A DNA stretch of 64,000 nucleotides from Faecalibacterium prausnitzii (GCF_003324185.1 NZ_PXUP01000017.1:1-64000); one strand, 5' to 3'; shown: positions 49,583 to 59,663, numbered from the stretch's first letter. Notes: generated from the letters alone by a model not told the origin. Program-made: numbers and translations.

Positions 49583-50581
49583 TTAGGCGTTGGCCTGAGC
49601 TGCAGCAACAGCGCAGGCAACGGTAGCGCCGACCATGGGGTTGTTGCCCATGCCGATCAGACCCATCATCTCAACGTGTGCGGGCACAGAAGAGGAGCCT
49701 GCGAACTGAGCATCGCCGTGCACGCGGCCCAGAGAGTCGGTCAGGCCGTAGCTTGCGGGGCCTGCAGCCACGTTATCGGGGTGCAGGGTACGGCCGGTGC
49801 CGCCGCCGGAAGCAACGGAGAAGTACTTCTTGCCGTTCTCGATAGCCCACTTCTTGTAGGTACCGGCAACCAGATGCTGGAAGCGGACGGGGTTGGTGGA
49901 GTTGCCGGTGATGGAGCACTGCACGTCCTCCTTCTTCATGATGGCAACGCCTTCCATAACGTCGTTAGCGCCGTAGCACTTAACGGCTGCGCGCTCACCC
50001 TCGGAGAAGGGGATCTCCTTGACCACAGTCAGGGTCTGGGTGGGGATATCGTACTCGGTCTGCACATAGGTGAAGCCGTTGATACGGGAAATGATGTAAG
50101 CTGCGTCCTTGCCCAGGCCGTTCAGGATGACGCGCAGGGGGGTCTTGCGGACCTTGTTTGCAGTGCGGGCGATGCCGATAGCACCCTCAGCAGCAGCAAA
50201 GGACTCGTGGCCTGCCAGGAAAGCGAAGCAGGTGGTGTCCTCGCTCAGCAGACGAGCGCCCAGGTTGCCGTGACCCAGACCGACCTGACGCTGCTCAGCA
50301 ACAGAGCCGGGGATGGTGAAAGCTTCCAGACCCTCACCGATAGCAGCTGCGCACTCGGCAGCGTCGGTCAGGCCGCGCTTCACAGCGATAGCGGTGCCCA
50401 GAGTGTAAGCCCAGACAGCGTTATCAAAGCAGATGGGCTGCACGCCGCGGACGATCTTGTCGCAGTCGATGCCCTTAGCGAGGAGCATCTCGTTGCAAGC
50501 GTCCAGAGACTCCAGACCGTTAGCCTTCAGGCATGCCTCGATTTTAGGCATACGGCGATCCATAGATTCAAAAGTTGCCAT
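49583..50581 (-). CDS. GGGtGRT protein (function unknown)
   Basis: 332 residues. The naming motif GGGTGRT is at 259-265. Other conserved-looking blocks are GLGHGNLGAR (101-110), FLAGHESFAAAEGA with H125, and NGLGKDAAYIIS. Eight cysteines occur (17, 29, 40, 51, 77, 118, 202, 222). No known enzyme fold is evident to me. The family is always described by its motif and is found next to an IscU-like protein, as here. The ATG lies 18 bases after the stop of that partner. The pair may build or use a metal or Fe-S centre; this is inference. Confidence 0.85.
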   Translation of the reverse strand: MATFESMDRRMPKIEACLKANGLESLDACNEMLLAKGIDCDKIVRGVQPICFDNAVWAYTLGTAIAVKRGLTDAAECAAAIGEGLEAFTIPGSVAEQRQVGLGHGNLGARLLSEDTTCFAFLAGHESFAAAEGAIGIARTANKVRKTPLRVILNGLGKDAAYIISRINGFTYVQTEYDIPTQTLTVVKEIPFSEGERAAVKCYGANDVMEGVAIMKKEDVQCSITGNSTNPVRFQHLVAGTYKKWAIENGKKYFSVASGGGTGRTLHPDNVAAGPASYGLTDSLGRVHGDAQFAGSSSVPAHVEMMGLIGMGNNPMVGATVACAVAAAQANA

Positions 50582-50599
50582 TGAGTTGTTCCTCCTCTC

Positions 50600-51301
50600 T
50601 TATTCCTCACGCGGGTCGATGTACTTCACAGCGCCCTGCTCCTTGCTGAAGCGGCCGTAAGTACCCACGTTCTTCTCGTAAGCCTCGTTGGGGGTCTTGC
50701 CGTGACGGATATCCTCCATCATCTTGCCCAGCTTAACGAACTGATAGCCGATGACCTCATCGTTAGCGTCCACTGCCAGCTTGTTGATGTAGCCCTCGGT
50801 CAGCTCCAGATAGCGCACGCCCTTCTCCTTGGTGGAGAAGATGGTGCCGGTCATGGAGCGCAGACCCTTGCCCAGGTCGTCCAGACCTGCGCCGATGGGC
50901 AGACCGTCCTCAGAGAAAGCGGTCTGGCTGCGACCGTAGACGATCTGCAGGAACAGCTCGCGCATAGCCACGTTGATAGCGTCGCACACCAGGTCGGTGT
51001 TCAGAGCTTCCAGAATGGTCTTGCCGGGCAGGATCTCGCCTGCCATAGCAGCAGAGTGGGTCATGCCGGAGCAGCCGATGGTCTCCACCAGAGCCTCTTC
51101 GATGACGCCGTTCTTGATGTTCAGGGACAGCTTGCAGGTGCCCTGCTGGGGTGCACACCAGCCCACACCATGGGTGTAGCCGCTGATGTCCTTGATCTCA
51201 TAGGCCTTGACCCATGCGCCCTCTTCGGGGATGGGAGCCGGACCATGCTTAGGACCTTTGGTGATCGGGCACATATTCTGTACTTGCTGCGAATAGGTCA
51301 T
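50600..51301 (-). CDS. IscU/NifU-like iron-sulfur scaffold-type protein
   Basis: 233 residues. The core resembles IscU: C56 in GTCKLSLNI, C77 in TIGCSGMTHSAAMAGE and C106 in NTDLVCDAIN, with GKTILEAL between the last two. Additional cysteines are C11 and C49. The C-terminal third (about 150-233) is an extension not found in IscU and ends in KYIDPREE. ATG 51301 is chosen because GGAG lies 9 bases upstream, whereas ATG 51307 is only 3 bases away. No sufS or sufB is nearby, so this is a specialised scaffold rather than the housekeeping one. It is paired with the GGGtGRT gene. Confidence 0.8.
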   Translation of the reverse strand: MTYSQQVQNMCPITKGPKHGPAPIPEEGAWVKAYEIKDISGYTHGVGWCAPQQGTCKLSLNIKNGVIEEALVETIGCSGMTHSAAMAGEILPGKTILEALNTDLVCDAINVAMRELFLQIVYGRSQTAFSEDGLPIGAGLDDLGKGLRSMTGTIFSTKEKGVRYLELTEGYINKLAVDANDEVIGYQFVKLGKMMEDIRHGKTPNEAYEKNVGTYGRFSKEQGAVKYIDPREE

Positions 51302-51631
51302 AATCATACTCTCCTTTTGACAAAATGTCGCTTTGGCAGCATAAAACCGCCGCCGCGCCCTGCCGGCACAGCTGCTGCTCCATACTGCTTGCATCCGAAC
51401 CGGGTGCGCTGCTCTCTTTCAGCGCCTGCACCGGTACTACCACGCATGATTTTATTATAGAGAAAACGGACGAATTTTGCAAGTCATTTCCTGCAAAAAG
51501 TACAGCCGGGTTTTACGGTCATCCGGCGCTAACTGTCATTTCCACCGCTTTATACAAATCAGTCGTCAAGTTTTTGTCAATTCTGCCGTAAGCACCGGCA
51601 AACTTTTTATAGTCTTTTCTTTTTGCGCGTT

Positions 51632-52825
51632 TCAGCGCGGGTCTTTCTGCACCGGATGCAGCGCCCAAATGGCTGCAAAACCCGCCGCCGCACCGGCCAT
51701 AGCAAGCAGGTGCCGCCCATTTTCCAGCGCCAGCAGGTTGGCTGCAAAGGGGAACGCAAGACTGCCCACGCTCTGCCCCAGCGCCAGAAAGCCGTAGTTC
51801 ACCCCCGCGTGGGGCAGGCCGAACAGGTCGGTGGAAAGGGCAGGCAGCACCGCCGCCAGCGCTGAGTAGCAGAAGGTGAGTCCGGCGTAGCACACCACCA
51901 CCCACCAACCCCGCGCCGCCCAGAACGCCGCCGACAGCCCAAGCGAAGCTGCAAACAGCCCAAGGTCGGTGGCGCGGCGGCCGATATGGTCGCTGAGCAT
52001 GGGCATCAGCATCCGTCCTGCGGCGCTGCCCACACTGCCCAGTACGATGCTCCACAGCGCAGCGGTCTCGTCCAGTCCGCGCTCCATGCCCAGTTTTAAG
52101 ATGATAGGGCTGAACAGCAGCACCGCCGGGGTGGAAAAGCACACCGCGCCCGCGCACAGCCAGTACTGCTTTGTGCGCAGCATCTGCCCCGGGGAGAGAT
52201 CGAGGGTGTTTTTGCCGCTTGGCTGCTGTTTTTTCTGCGGCGGGTCGCTGAGTACCGCACTGCCCGCAAGGCACACTGGCAGGGTGAGCGCACCAAGCGC
52301 CCAGAACGCGCCCCGGATTCCCTGCACCGGGCCAAAGCCCCGCAGCGCCGCCCGGACGAACAGGGTAAGGAACGCGCCGGAAAGTCCCACCGCTCCGCCG
52401 ATGACCCCGGTCGCCAATCCCTTGCGGCCTGCATACCACTTTTGAGCGCAGGACTGGATAGAGGGGTACAAAAAGGCTGTGCCCAGCCCCGCCGGGATGC
52501 TGAAGGCCAGAAAGAACCCCCACCCTGCCCAGCCCGGCAGAAAGGCCGCTGCAAAAAAGCCGCCGCAGAGCAGGGCGGTGCCCCACAGCGCCGCACAGCG
52601 CGGGCCCTTTTTGTCCTGCAAAAAGCCGCCCAGCACACACCCCACCCCAAAGGAGGCAATAAGCAGGGCAAAGGCGTAACCCGCCCCCTGCTCAGAAAGG
52701 CCGTATTCCTCCATGACCGGCTGCTGAAAAACGCCCCAAGCCGCCGGTAAGCCGGTAAGCACCTGAATGGCTGCCCCCGCAGCCAGAATCGTCCACGGGT
52801 GTTTTGCTGCAAACTGCTGTTTCAT
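51632..52825 (-). CDS. MFS transporter, oxalate/formate antiporter-like (OFA) family
   Basis: 397 residues with 12 predicted membrane helices. WGVFQQPVMEEYGLS after helix 1 and GxxxDKKGPR between helices 2 and 3 are typical of OFA-family carriers, as is SDHIGRRATD in the second half. The substrate is likely a carboxylate, but is not proven. It is a single gene that ends about 240 bases before the Fe-S scaffold gene start; 51308-51631 holds no gene. Its start region diverges from hisS. Confidence 0.82.
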   Translation of the reverse strand: MKQQFAAKHPWTILAAGAAIQVLTGLPAAWGVFQQPVMEEYGLSEQGAGYAFALLIASFGVGCVLGGFLQDKKGPRCAALWGTALLCGGFFAAAFLPGWAGWGFFLAFSIPAGLGTAFLYPSIQSCAQKWYAGRKGLATGVIGGAVGLSGAFLTLFVRAALRGFGPVQGIRGAFWALGALTLPVCLAGSAVLSDPPQKKQQPSGKNTLDLSPGQMLRTKQYWLCAGAVCFSTPAVLLFSPIILKLGMERGLDETAALWSIVLGSVGSAAGRMLMPMLSDHIGRRATDLGLFAASLGLSAAFWAARGWWVVVCYAGLTFCYSALAAVLPALSTDLFGLPHAGVNYGFLALGQSVGSLAFPFAANLLALENGRHLLAMAGAAAGFAAIWALHPVQKDPR

Positions 52826-52874
52826 ACCTTCACCTCAAAGATTTGTGCAATTTGCGATAGTGTGCCCATTTGGA

Positions 52875-52902
52875 TTGACAATCCGGCATTATCCTTTATA
52901 AT
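52875..52902 (+). promoter_or_regulatory. Promoter of hisS
   Basis: TTGACA (52875-52880), a 16-base spacer and TATAAT (52897-52902). The leader to the ATG at 52988 has one hairpin (CCCGCCC with GGGCGGG, about 52930-52956) but no T-box. Confidence 0.85.
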
Positions 52903-52987
52903 GGTAAAGTACTGAGTTAAAAACGCTCCCGCCCCTTTTCAGGCATCGAGGGCGGGTACAATTTACAGATAGAGAGGAATTACTATT

Positions 52988-54229
52988 ATGAAAACACAGG
53001 CTTTGAAGGGCATGCGCGACCTGCTGCCCGCCGAACAGACCCTGCGCGACTACATTCAGGGCAAGATTCTGGAGACCTACCGCTCTGCCGGTTTTGAGCG
53101 CATCTCCACCCCCATGCTGGAGGATATGGAAAATCTGGACAAATCCGAGGGCGGCGACAACCTGAACCTGATCTTCAAGGTGCTCAAGCGCGGCGATAAG
53201 CTGACCGCTGCCCTGAACACCGGCGATCCCAAGCAGCTGTCCGATATGGGTCTGCGCTACGACCTCACCCTGCCGCTGAGCCGCTACTACGCCGCCAACA
53301 AGGACAAGCTGCCCAACCCCTTCAAGGTGATCCAGACCGACCGGGTGTTCCGCGCTGAGCGCCCGCAAAAGGGCCGTCTGCGCGAGTTCGTGCAGTGCGA
53401 TATCGACATTCTGGGCGACGCTTCCCCCAACGCCGAGGTGGAGCTGATCGACGTGACCACCCGCGCACTGCTGAACATCGGCTTTACCGGCTTTACCGTC
53501 AACATCAACGACCGCCGCATCCTGCGCGGGATGCTGGAAAGCATGGGCTTTGCCGCCGACACGCTGGACTCCGTCTGCATTACCTTTGACAAGATGGACA
53601 AGATCGGTGCCGAGGGCGTGAAAGCTGAGCTGACCGAGAAGCAGCTGCCGGAAAGCGCCATCCAAGCACTGGCAAACTTTATTGCCGCCGGGGACGTGAC
53701 GCTGGACGCCGTAGCTGCCCGCTGCGCCGACCCCGCCATCGCCGATGACCTGAAGTATGTGCTGGCCACCGCCAACACGCTGGCTGCAGGCCGTTATCAG
53801 GTAGCCTACTGCCCCAGTCTGGTGCGCGGTCAGGGCTACTACACCGGCATGGTGTTCGAGGTGACCTGCCCGCAGTTCAGCGGTGCTGTGGCCGGCGGCG
53901 GACGCTACGATAACATGGTGGGCAAGTTCCTTGGCGTACAGGTGCCCGCCGTTGGCTTCTCCATCGGCTTTGAGCGGGTGTGCGGCATTCTGCTGGAGCA
54001 GGGCTACCAGATCCCCGGCGCAAAGCAGAAGATCGCCCTGCTGTACGGCAAGGACACCGACTTCCCTGCCGTGCTGCGCAAGGCTGCCGCGCTGCGCGAG
54101 CAGTACAACGTCACCGTACTGCCGCAGGGCAAAAAGCTGGGCAAGCAGCTGGGTCAGCTGGAAGCCGCAGGCTTTGCAGGCGCAGCCTTTATGGACAAGG
54201 ACGAGGTAAAGATCTTCGCCCAGCAGTAA
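52988..54229 (+). CDS. hisS: Histidyl-tRNA synthetase
   Basis: 413 residues; charges tRNA-His. Motif 2 is RVFRAERPQKGRLREFVQCD, and the histidine-binding loops are LVRGQGYYTG and GGGRYD. The C-terminal anticodon-binding domain starts near 320. Length is normal. ATG 52988 follows AGAGAGGAAT. It is a single gene with its own promoter and two terminators. Confidence 0.96.
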   Translation: MKTQALKGMRDLLPAEQTLRDYIQGKILETYRSAGFERISTPMLEDMENLDKSEGGDNLNLIFKVLKRGDKLTAALNTGDPKQLSDMGLRYDLTLPLSRYYAANKDKLPNPFKVIQTDRVFRAERPQKGRLREFVQCDIDILGDASPNAEVELIDVTTRALLNIGFTGFTVNINDRRILRGMLESMGFAADTLDSVCITFDKMDKIGAEGVKAELTEKQLPESAIQALANFIAAGDVTLDAVAARCADPAIADDLKYVLATANTLAAGRYQVAYCPSLVRGQGYYTGMVFEVTCPQFSGAVAGGGRYDNMVGKFLGVQVPAVGFSIGFERVCGILLEQGYQIPGAKQKIALLYGKDTDFPAVLRKAAALREQYNVTVLPQGKKLGKQLGQLEAAGFAGAAFMDKDEVKIFAQQ

Positions 54230-54256
54230 CCTGCCCGCCTGACGATTTTAAATTTT

Positions 54257-54298
54257 GTGGCTCAGAAACGTCTGCGGATGTTTCCGGGCCACTTTTTT
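54257..54298 (+). terminator. Terminator of hisS
   Basis: GTGGC...GAAAC pairs with GTTTC...GCCAC (54257-54292, a few mismatches), followed by six T. Confidence 0.75.
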
Positions 54299-54313
54299 CA
54301 GGCGTCACAACGC

Positions 54314-54355
54314 AAAAAAGCAGCCCCGCCGGTGCTCTGGCGGGGCTGCTTTTTG
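54314..54355. terminator. Bidirectional terminator between hisS and glyS
   Basis: AAAAAGCAGCCCCGCC pairs with GGCGGGGCTGCTTTTT around an 8-base loop. It is symmetric and serves the converging genes, most clearly glyS. Confidence 0.85.
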
Positions 54356-54371
54356 CGTAACAGTGTATTTT

Positions 54372-55793
54372 TTAGAACTCGATCTTGCTCTCGATGTAGC
54401 TCTTCAGCTCGCTGATGGGCATACGCACCTGCTCCATGGTGTCGCGGTCACGGACGGTGACGCAGTTGTCGGCAGCAATGCCCTTGGCCTCGTCGCCCAC
54501 AGTGTCAAAGTCCACAGTGACGCAGAACGGAGTGCCGATCTCGTCCTCGCGGCGGTAACGCTTGCCGATAGAACCGGTATCGTCGTAGTCCACCATGAAG
54601 TACTTGCTCAGCTCGTTGCGGATCTCCATGGCCTTCTCGCCCAGTTTCTTGCTCAGGGGCAGCACGGCGCACTTGTAGGGAGCCAGAGCAGGATGCAGAC
54701 GCAGCACGGTGCGGACATCCTCCTTGCCCTTGCTGTCGGTCAGGTGCTCCTCGTCGTAGGCCTCGCACAGGAAGGCCAGCGCCACGCGGTCGCAGCCCAG
54801 AGAAGGCTCGATGACGTAGGGGATGTAGTGCTCGTTGGTCTCGCTGTCGAAGTACTCCAGACTCTTGCCGGAAGCCTCCTGATGGCGGGTCAGGTCGTAG
54901 TTGGTACGGTCTGCAATGCCCCACAGCTCGCCCCAGTCGGTGAACGGGAAGGCATACTCGATATCAGTGGTAGCGCGGCTGTAGAAGGCCAGCTCTGCAG
55001 GCTCGTGGTCACGCAGGCGCAGGTGCTCCTTCTTGATGCCAAGGCTCAGCAGCCAGTTCTCGCAGTAGTCCTTCCAGTAAGCGAACCAGTCCAGATCGGT
55101 GCCGGGCTTGCAGAAGAACTCGCACTCCATCTGCTCGAACTCGCGGGTGCGGAAGGTGAAGTTGCCCGGGGTGATCTCGTTGCGGAAGGCCTTGCCCACC
55201 TGACACACACCGAAGGGCAGCTTGCGGCGGGTGGTGCGCTGGATGTTGGCAAAGTTGACAAAGATGCCCTGTGCGGTCTCGGGACGCAGATAGCAGGTAG
55301 AGGAGCTATCCTCGGTCACGCCGATAGCGGTCTTGAACATCAGGTTGAACTTGCGGATGGGGGTAAAATCGTGCTTGCCGCACACGGGGCAGACGATATC
55401 CTCGTGCTCTGCGATGAAAGCGTCCATCTCGTCAAAGCTCATGGCATCAACGTTCACCTCGGGGTGCTCCTCCCCGATCAGCTTGTCGGCGCGGTGGCGT
55501 GCCTTGCAGGCGCGGCAGTCCAGCAGGGGGTCCGAGAAGCTGGACACATGGCCGGTGGTCACCCATGTCTGGGGGTTCATGATGATGGCAGCATCCAAGC
55601 CCACGTTATAGGGGCTTTCCTGCACAAACTTTTTCAGCCATGCCTTTTTGACGTTGTTCTTGAACTCCACGCCAAGGGGGCCGTAGTCCCAGCTGTTGGC
55701 CAGACCGCCGTAGATCTCGGAACCGGGGAACACATAACCACGGTTCTTGCAGAGATTGACGATCATGTCAAGGGTCTTTTCGCTCTGTTCCAT
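54372..55793 (-). CDS. glyS: Glycyl-tRNA synthetase (single-chain, dimeric type)
   Basis: 473 residues; charges tRNA-Gly. The archaeal/eukaryote-like single-chain form is shown by [14 protein letters not shown] at the start, [12 protein letters not shown], the motif 2 region [11 protein letters not shown] and [13 protein letters not shown] zinc site is suggested by CRAC and CPVC. The start is ATG 55793 behind AAAGGATG; the open frame to 55895 is not translated. The leader has two hairpins but no T-box. Confidence 0.95.
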   Translation of the reverse strand: MEQSEKTLDMIVNLCKNRGYVFPGSEIYGGLANSWDYGPLGVEFKNNVKKAWLKKFVQESPYNVGLDAAIIMNPQTWVTTGHVSSFSDPLLDCRACKARHRADKLIGEEHPEVNVDAMSFDEMDAFIAEHEDIVCPVCGKHDFTPIRKFNLMFKTAIGVTEDSSSTCYLRPETAQGIFVNFANIQRTTRRKLPFGVCQVGKAFRNEITPGNFTFRTREFEQMECEFFCKPGTDLDWFAYWKDYCENWLLSLGIKKEHLRLRDHEPAELAFYSRATTDIEYAFPFTDWGELWGIADRTNYDLTRHQEASGKSLEYFDSETNEHYIPYVIEPSLGCDRVALAFLCEAYDEEHLTDSKGKEDVRTVLRLHPALAPYKCAVLPLSKKLGEKAMEIRNELSKYFMVDYDDTGSIGKRYRREDEIGTPFCVTVDFDTVGDEAKGIAADNCVTVRDRDTMEQVRMPISELKSYIESKIEF

Positions 55794-55848
55794 TGTAGTA
55801 CATCCTTTCCGTCCGCGGCTGGTTTGCCGTGTCGTATCGTGTTGTGTT

Positions 55849-55933
55849 CCGGCGGCTTTCCCACCGCCGGGCGTGCTTGCGGCTTGCACAAGCACAGTAT
55901 ATTTACTGTACCATGTTTTGCCCCGCTTGTAAA
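55849..55933 (-). promoter_or_regulatory. Promoter and hairpin leader of glyS
   Basis: The minus strand has TTTACA (55928-55933), a 17-base spacer and TACAGT (55905-55910). Two hairpins follow in the leader: GTGCTTG/CAAGCAC (55873-55895) and CCGGCGG/CCGCCGG (55849-55870). No T-run follows either one. Confidence 0.5.
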
Positions 55934-55947
55934 GCCCGGCAGACAGT

Positions 55948-58152
55948 TCAGCTGCGCTCTGTCAGGTATTTTACCAGCAGGCGGTACAGGGCATCCGGGT
56001 CGATGGGCTTGGGCAGGTGCTCGTTCATGCCGGACTCCAGTGCCTTGCGGCGATCCTCTGTAAAGGCGTTTGCCGTCATGGCAAAAATGGGGATGGTCTT
56101 TGCGTCCGGGCGGTCCATGGCGCGGATGGCGCGGGTAGCCTCGTGGCCGTCCCGCACCGGCATCATCACGTCCATCAGGATGGCGTCAAAGCCGCCCACC
56201 GGCGAGGCTGCAAAGGCTTCCACCGCCTGCTGTCCATCGGCGGCTTTGGTCACCTTTATGCCCACCTCGTTCAGCAAAAACTCCATGATCTCCATGTTCA
56301 GGGCATTGTCCTCGGCCAGCAGCACCCGCTGACCCTGCAGCACAGCAAGGTCTGTCTGCTGCTGCTCCGGCTCTGCGGCTTCGGTGCTGTCGATGACAAA
56401 GGGCAGGGTGATGGTGTAGGTGGTGCCCACGCCCTGCCGGCTTTCCACCCCGATGGTGCCGCCCATTTTATCCACAAGGCTTTTGGTAATGGACATACCA
56501 AGGCCGGTGCCGCCGTATACCGAACGCGCCCCGGCATTCTCCTGCGTGAAGGGTTCAAACATCCGCTTCTGGAACTCTTCGCTCATGCCGATGCCGGTGT
56601 CCGCGCAGACAAAGCAGATCTGCACCTTGTCCCCGGTGCAGCTCAACTCAAAGCAGTCCAGCATCACACGACCCTTGTCCCGGTTATACTTGATGGCGTT
56701 GCTGAGCACATTCATCAGCAGCCGCTTGACGTGCAGCGGGCTGCCCACCAGCCGGGGATGCGGCAGCTTTCCGTATTCCCGGTGCAGCACGATGCCGCGC
56801 TCTGCCGCCTGTTTTTCCAGCACGTCCGTGATCTCGTGCATCAGCTCGGGCAGATCAAAGGGCACGCTTTCCATCACGACCTCGCCGGACTCCAGCTTGC
56901 CCATGTCCAGCACCTCGTTCACCAGCTCCAGCAGCAGGGTGGATGCCTCCCAGATCTTTTTGCGGCAGTCGGCCTGCCGTGCCATATCCTCCGGGCAGCG
57001 GTCACCGATCTCCACCATGCCCCGGATGCCGTTGATGGGGGTGCGGATATCGTGGCTCATGCGCTGCAAAAACTCGGTCTTGGCAAGGTTTGCGCTCTCC
57101 GCCTTCAGCGCAGCCGCCTTGAGGGTCTTTTGGTACTCCTGCTCCCGGCGCAGCTGCTGCTCCCGGTAGCGCTGGTCGGTCTTGCCGCGCAGCAATTGCA
57201 GCAAAAACAGGAGAACCATGTAGGTAAAGGCAGCCATGCTCACATTGCGCATGGTAGAGACATATACCTCCTGCTCCGGGCGGTAGACATAGATGTAAAA
57301 ACTGCGCCCCTGCCCCACGATGCCGTAAGCGTACTGCTGCCCGGTGGTGCTGTGCACATGGATCATGCCGCCGTCGGTGCTGCGCGCTTTTAAGGCAGAA
57401 AGGGTGGGGTTATCGTCCACGGTGGTATCCAGCAAAGAGGTGTCGTTGCTGGCCACGATGCGGTCGCCCCGGGTCACCACGATGGTGCCGTCCACGGCGG
57501 GGTTATAGCCCTGCACGCAGTTCTGGTAGGAAAGGTTGTAATTGCGTACATATTCTGCCGTGGTGCGGTAGTACACCACAAGCACCCCGTCCCCGTCCTT
57601 CCGGGCGCAGGCTGCGGTGTCTACATAGGAGCCATCCTCATTTTCCGACCGTCCGGCGTAGACCTGCTCCGGGTGGTCGGCCACCTTCAGCACGATAGAA
57701 CCGGCCAGCTGCGCTTCCATCTGTTCCCGGACCTGCAGGTCAGCCGTCCGGCCATCCTGTGAGGCTGCGCACAAAATTTTGCCCTCTGTTGAAAGCACCA
57801 GTGCGCCGCTGAGGGTATAGTCCCGCAGATATTCCGCCATAGCGGCATCGTCCAGCACCCGCCCGGGGTCATCCTGCCGGTCGTGCGCGATCTCTCTGCA
57901 CAGATGCTGGGCGTTTTCCATCATCCGCATCAGGCTTTTGGTCTCCGTGGCAAGGTTCAGGTTATCGTAGCCAGTGCACTGCTCCTTAACATAGCTGATG
58001 GTATCCTCAAACTGCTTTTCTGCATTTTGCAGGTCGCTGTGCGCCGAGACCCCCAGCACGCCGCCCAGCAGCAACAGTCCCGCAAGTGCACACACCATGA
58101 TGAACTGCTTCCGGTTGAAAATACTCTGGCTCTTTTCCATTCCGTCATGCAT
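55948..58152 (-). CDS. Hybrid sensor histidine kinase/response regulator
   Basis: 734 residues. Two membrane helices (about 16-35 and 305-325) enclose a large extracytoplasmic sensor (about 270 residues, Cache-like in size). The kinase has the phospho-His in [13 protein letters not shown] box [10 protein letters not shown], and [12 protein letters not shown] loops. A C-terminal receiver has the phospho-Asp in [12 protein letters not shown] and PKPID with the Lys. There is no DNA-binding domain, so an output partner lies elsewhere. ATG 58152 is chosen because GGAGG lies 9 bases upstream. It overlaps the solute-binding gene by 8 bases, suggesting a joint sensor. Confidence 0.9.
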   Translation of the reverse strand: MHDGMEKSQSIFNRKQFIMVCALAGLLLLGGVLGVSAHSDLQNAEKQFEDTISYVKEQCTGYDNLNLATETKSLMRMMENAQHLCREIAHDRQDDPGRVLDDAAMAEYLRDYTLSGALVLSTEGKILCAASQDGRTADLQVREQMEAQLAGSIVLKVADHPEQVYAGRSENEDGSYVDTAACARKDGDGVLVVYYRTTAEYVRNYNLSYQNCVQGYNPAVDGTIVVTRGDRIVASNDTSLLDTTVDDNPTLSALKARSTDGGMIHVHSTTGQQYAYGIVGQGRSFYIYVYRPEQEVYVSTMRNVSMAAFTYMVLLFLLQLLRGKTDQRYREQQLRREQEYQKTLKAAALKAESANLAKTEFLQRMSHDIRTPINGIRGMVEIGDRCPEDMARQADCRKKIWEASTLLLELVNEVLDMGKLESGEVVMESVPFDLPELMHEITDVLEKQAAERGIVLHREYGKLPHPRLVGSPLHVKRLLMNVLSNAIKYNRDKGRVMLDCFELSCTGDKVQICFVCADTGIGMSEEFQKRMFEPFTQENAGARSVYGGTGLGMSITKSLVDKMGGTIGVESRQGVGTTYTITLPFVIDSTEAAEPEQQQTDLAVLQGQRVLLAEDNALNMEIMEFLLNEVGIKVTKAADGQQAVEAFAASPVGGFDAILMDVMMPVRDGHEATRAIRAMDRPDAKTIPIFAMTANAFTEDRRKALESGMNEHLPKPIDPDALYRLLVKYLTERS

Positions 58153-58981
58153 GGGTGCTGTCCTCCAGTCCATCCAGATAGTGCTCGGGGTCGTCCAGAT
58201 AGCGGCTCACGATCTGCCGGACGGTGCCATCTGCCAGCATCTCCTGAAAAACCTCCGTCAGCTGCTGCGGCAGGTCATCGCCGCGCTCTTTGGCAAAGGC
58301 AACGCCCAGCCGCGCCGTCATCAGCGGCTCGTCCAGAATGCGGTATTCAACGCTGTAATCCTTCATGAACTGCCGGATGGCGCTTTCGTGGGCGGCTAAG
58401 GCGTCCGCGTAGCCTTTGAGCAGGGTGGTGTAGAGCAGATCCCGGTTCTGCAGGGAATACAGCCTGCGCAGCCGGGGCAGACCATTCTGCTCCGCATTCA
58501 AAAACAGTTCCTCCGGCTTTGTGGTGGACTGCACCGCCACCACCTTGTCGGCCAGATCCTGCAGGGTGCGGATGTCGCTATCGGAGCGCACCGCCACCAC
58601 CTGACGACTGTACAGATACGGCCCTGCCCATTGGTATTCTTCCTCGCGGCCATCCATGGAAAAGCTGCCCCAGATGCAGTCGATGGTGTCGTTTTCCACC
58701 AGTTCCTTCTTCTTTTCCCAGTCGATGGTCACAAATTTTGCCCGGTAGCCCAGCCGCCCGAACGCCTCGGTGGCCAGCTCCACGTCAATGCCGGTGGGTG
58801 CACCGTCTGTGCCCATATAGTTGAAGGGCGGGTAGTTATCGCTGCCCACCACGATGACCGGCATTGCAGCCGTATAGTCATCCGTTTTTCCGGTACGCCC
58901 GCAGCTGCAAAGCAGCGCCGCGCACATCGCCAGCGTCAGCAAACAGGCCGCCAGCCGCAGTCCTCTTCTGTGTTTTTTCAT
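58145..58981 (-). CDS. Solute-binding lipoprotein (amino-acid type, SBP_bac_3)
   Basis: 278 residues. The lipobox is LCSC. VIVVGSDNYPPFNYMGTDGAPTG opens the periplasmic-binding-protein type 2 fold, with GIDVELATEAFGRLGY and the WGSFSMDGREEEY ligand loop. No ABC permease or ATPase gene accompanies it. The next gene is a membrane hybrid kinase that overlaps its stop, so a sensory role is more likely than transport. The ligand may be an amino acid or a similar small solute. Confidence 0.85.
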   Translation of the reverse strand: MKKHRRGLRLAACLLTLAMCAALLCSCGRTGKTDDYTAAMPVIVVGSDNYPPFNYMGTDGAPTGIDVELATEAFGRLGYRAKFVTIDWEKKKELVENDTIDCIWGSFSMDGREEEYQWAGPYLYSRQVVAVRSDSDIRTLQDLADKVVAVQSTTKPEELFLNAEQNGLPRLRRLYSLQNRDLLYTTLLKGYADALAAHESAIRQFMKDYSVEYRILDEPLMTARLGVAFAKERGDDLPQQLTEVFQEMLADGTVRQIVSRYLDDPEHYLDGLEDSTHA

Positions 58982-59105
58982 GGTTCTTCCATCCTGTGTT
59001 TTTTGCTGCTTTTTGTAATAGAATGCTCCACGCTATCAGTATAATAAAAACTGCTCCAAAAGAAAAGAAGAAAATTACTTTTCCGGCAGATTCTACACTT
59101 TTCCG

Positions 59106-59146
59106 CAAAAAGGGCTCCCGGAGCGCCTGCGAACGCTCCGGGAGCC
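59106..59146 (-). terminator. Terminator of the topoisomerase IV-rlmH run
   Basis: GGCTCCCGGAGCG (59113-59125) pairs perfectly with CGCTCCGGGAGCC (59134-59146). The minus strand exits through CTTTTTG. Confidence 0.85.
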
Positions 59147-59158
59147 GAAAAAGCCATT

Positions 59159-59644
59159 TTACTTGTGGTACTTCATGCCCGCATTGATGGTGCAGGCGCG
59201 GTAGATCTGCTCCGTGAGCACCAGCCGCGCCAGCTGATGGGGCATGGTGATGCGCCCCATGCTGAACTTAAGGGCAGCGGCCTTTTTCACCTCTTCGGAC
59301 AGGCCATGGGACGAGCCGATAACAAAGGCCACGTCCCCTGCCCCGCTGCCGGCACGCTGTGCCAGAAACTGCGCCAGCTCGTCGGAGGAGATCTGTTTGC
59401 CCTCGATGCACATGGCTACGATGGCAGCCCCCTTGCGCACATTGGAAAGGATGGCTTTTCCCTCCTTATCCAACGCCTTTTTTACCACCGCGTCCGAGGC
59501 GTTTTTCTCCTCGATCTTTTCCTCCGGCAGTTCAATGATGCGAAAGGCGGCAAAAGCCGCCAGACGCTTCTGGTACTCTGCCACGCCCTCGGCAAAATAT
59601 TTGGCGTTCAGCTTGCCCACACAGATCAGGTCGATATTTTGCAT
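59159..59644 (-). CDS. rlmH: 23S rRNA (pseudouridine1915-N3)-methyltransferase
   Basis: 161 residues, the family's length. FVIGSSHGLSEEV and the end LTEQIYRACTINAGMKYHK are the SAM-binding knot and the conserved C-terminus of RlmH. It methylates 23S rRNA in the decoding-centre helix 69. It lies 19 bases after parC and is probably cotranscribed. Confidence 0.95.
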   Translation of the reverse strand: MQNIDLICVGKLNAKYFAEGVAEYQKRLAAFAAFRIIELPEEKIEEKNASDAVVKKALDKEGKAILSNVRKGAAIVAMCIEGKQISSDELAQFLAQRAGSGAGDVAFVIGSSHGLSEEVKKAAALKFSMGRITMPHQLARLVLTEQIYRACTINAGMKYHK

Positions 59645-59663
59645 AACAGCTTCCTCTTTTCAT

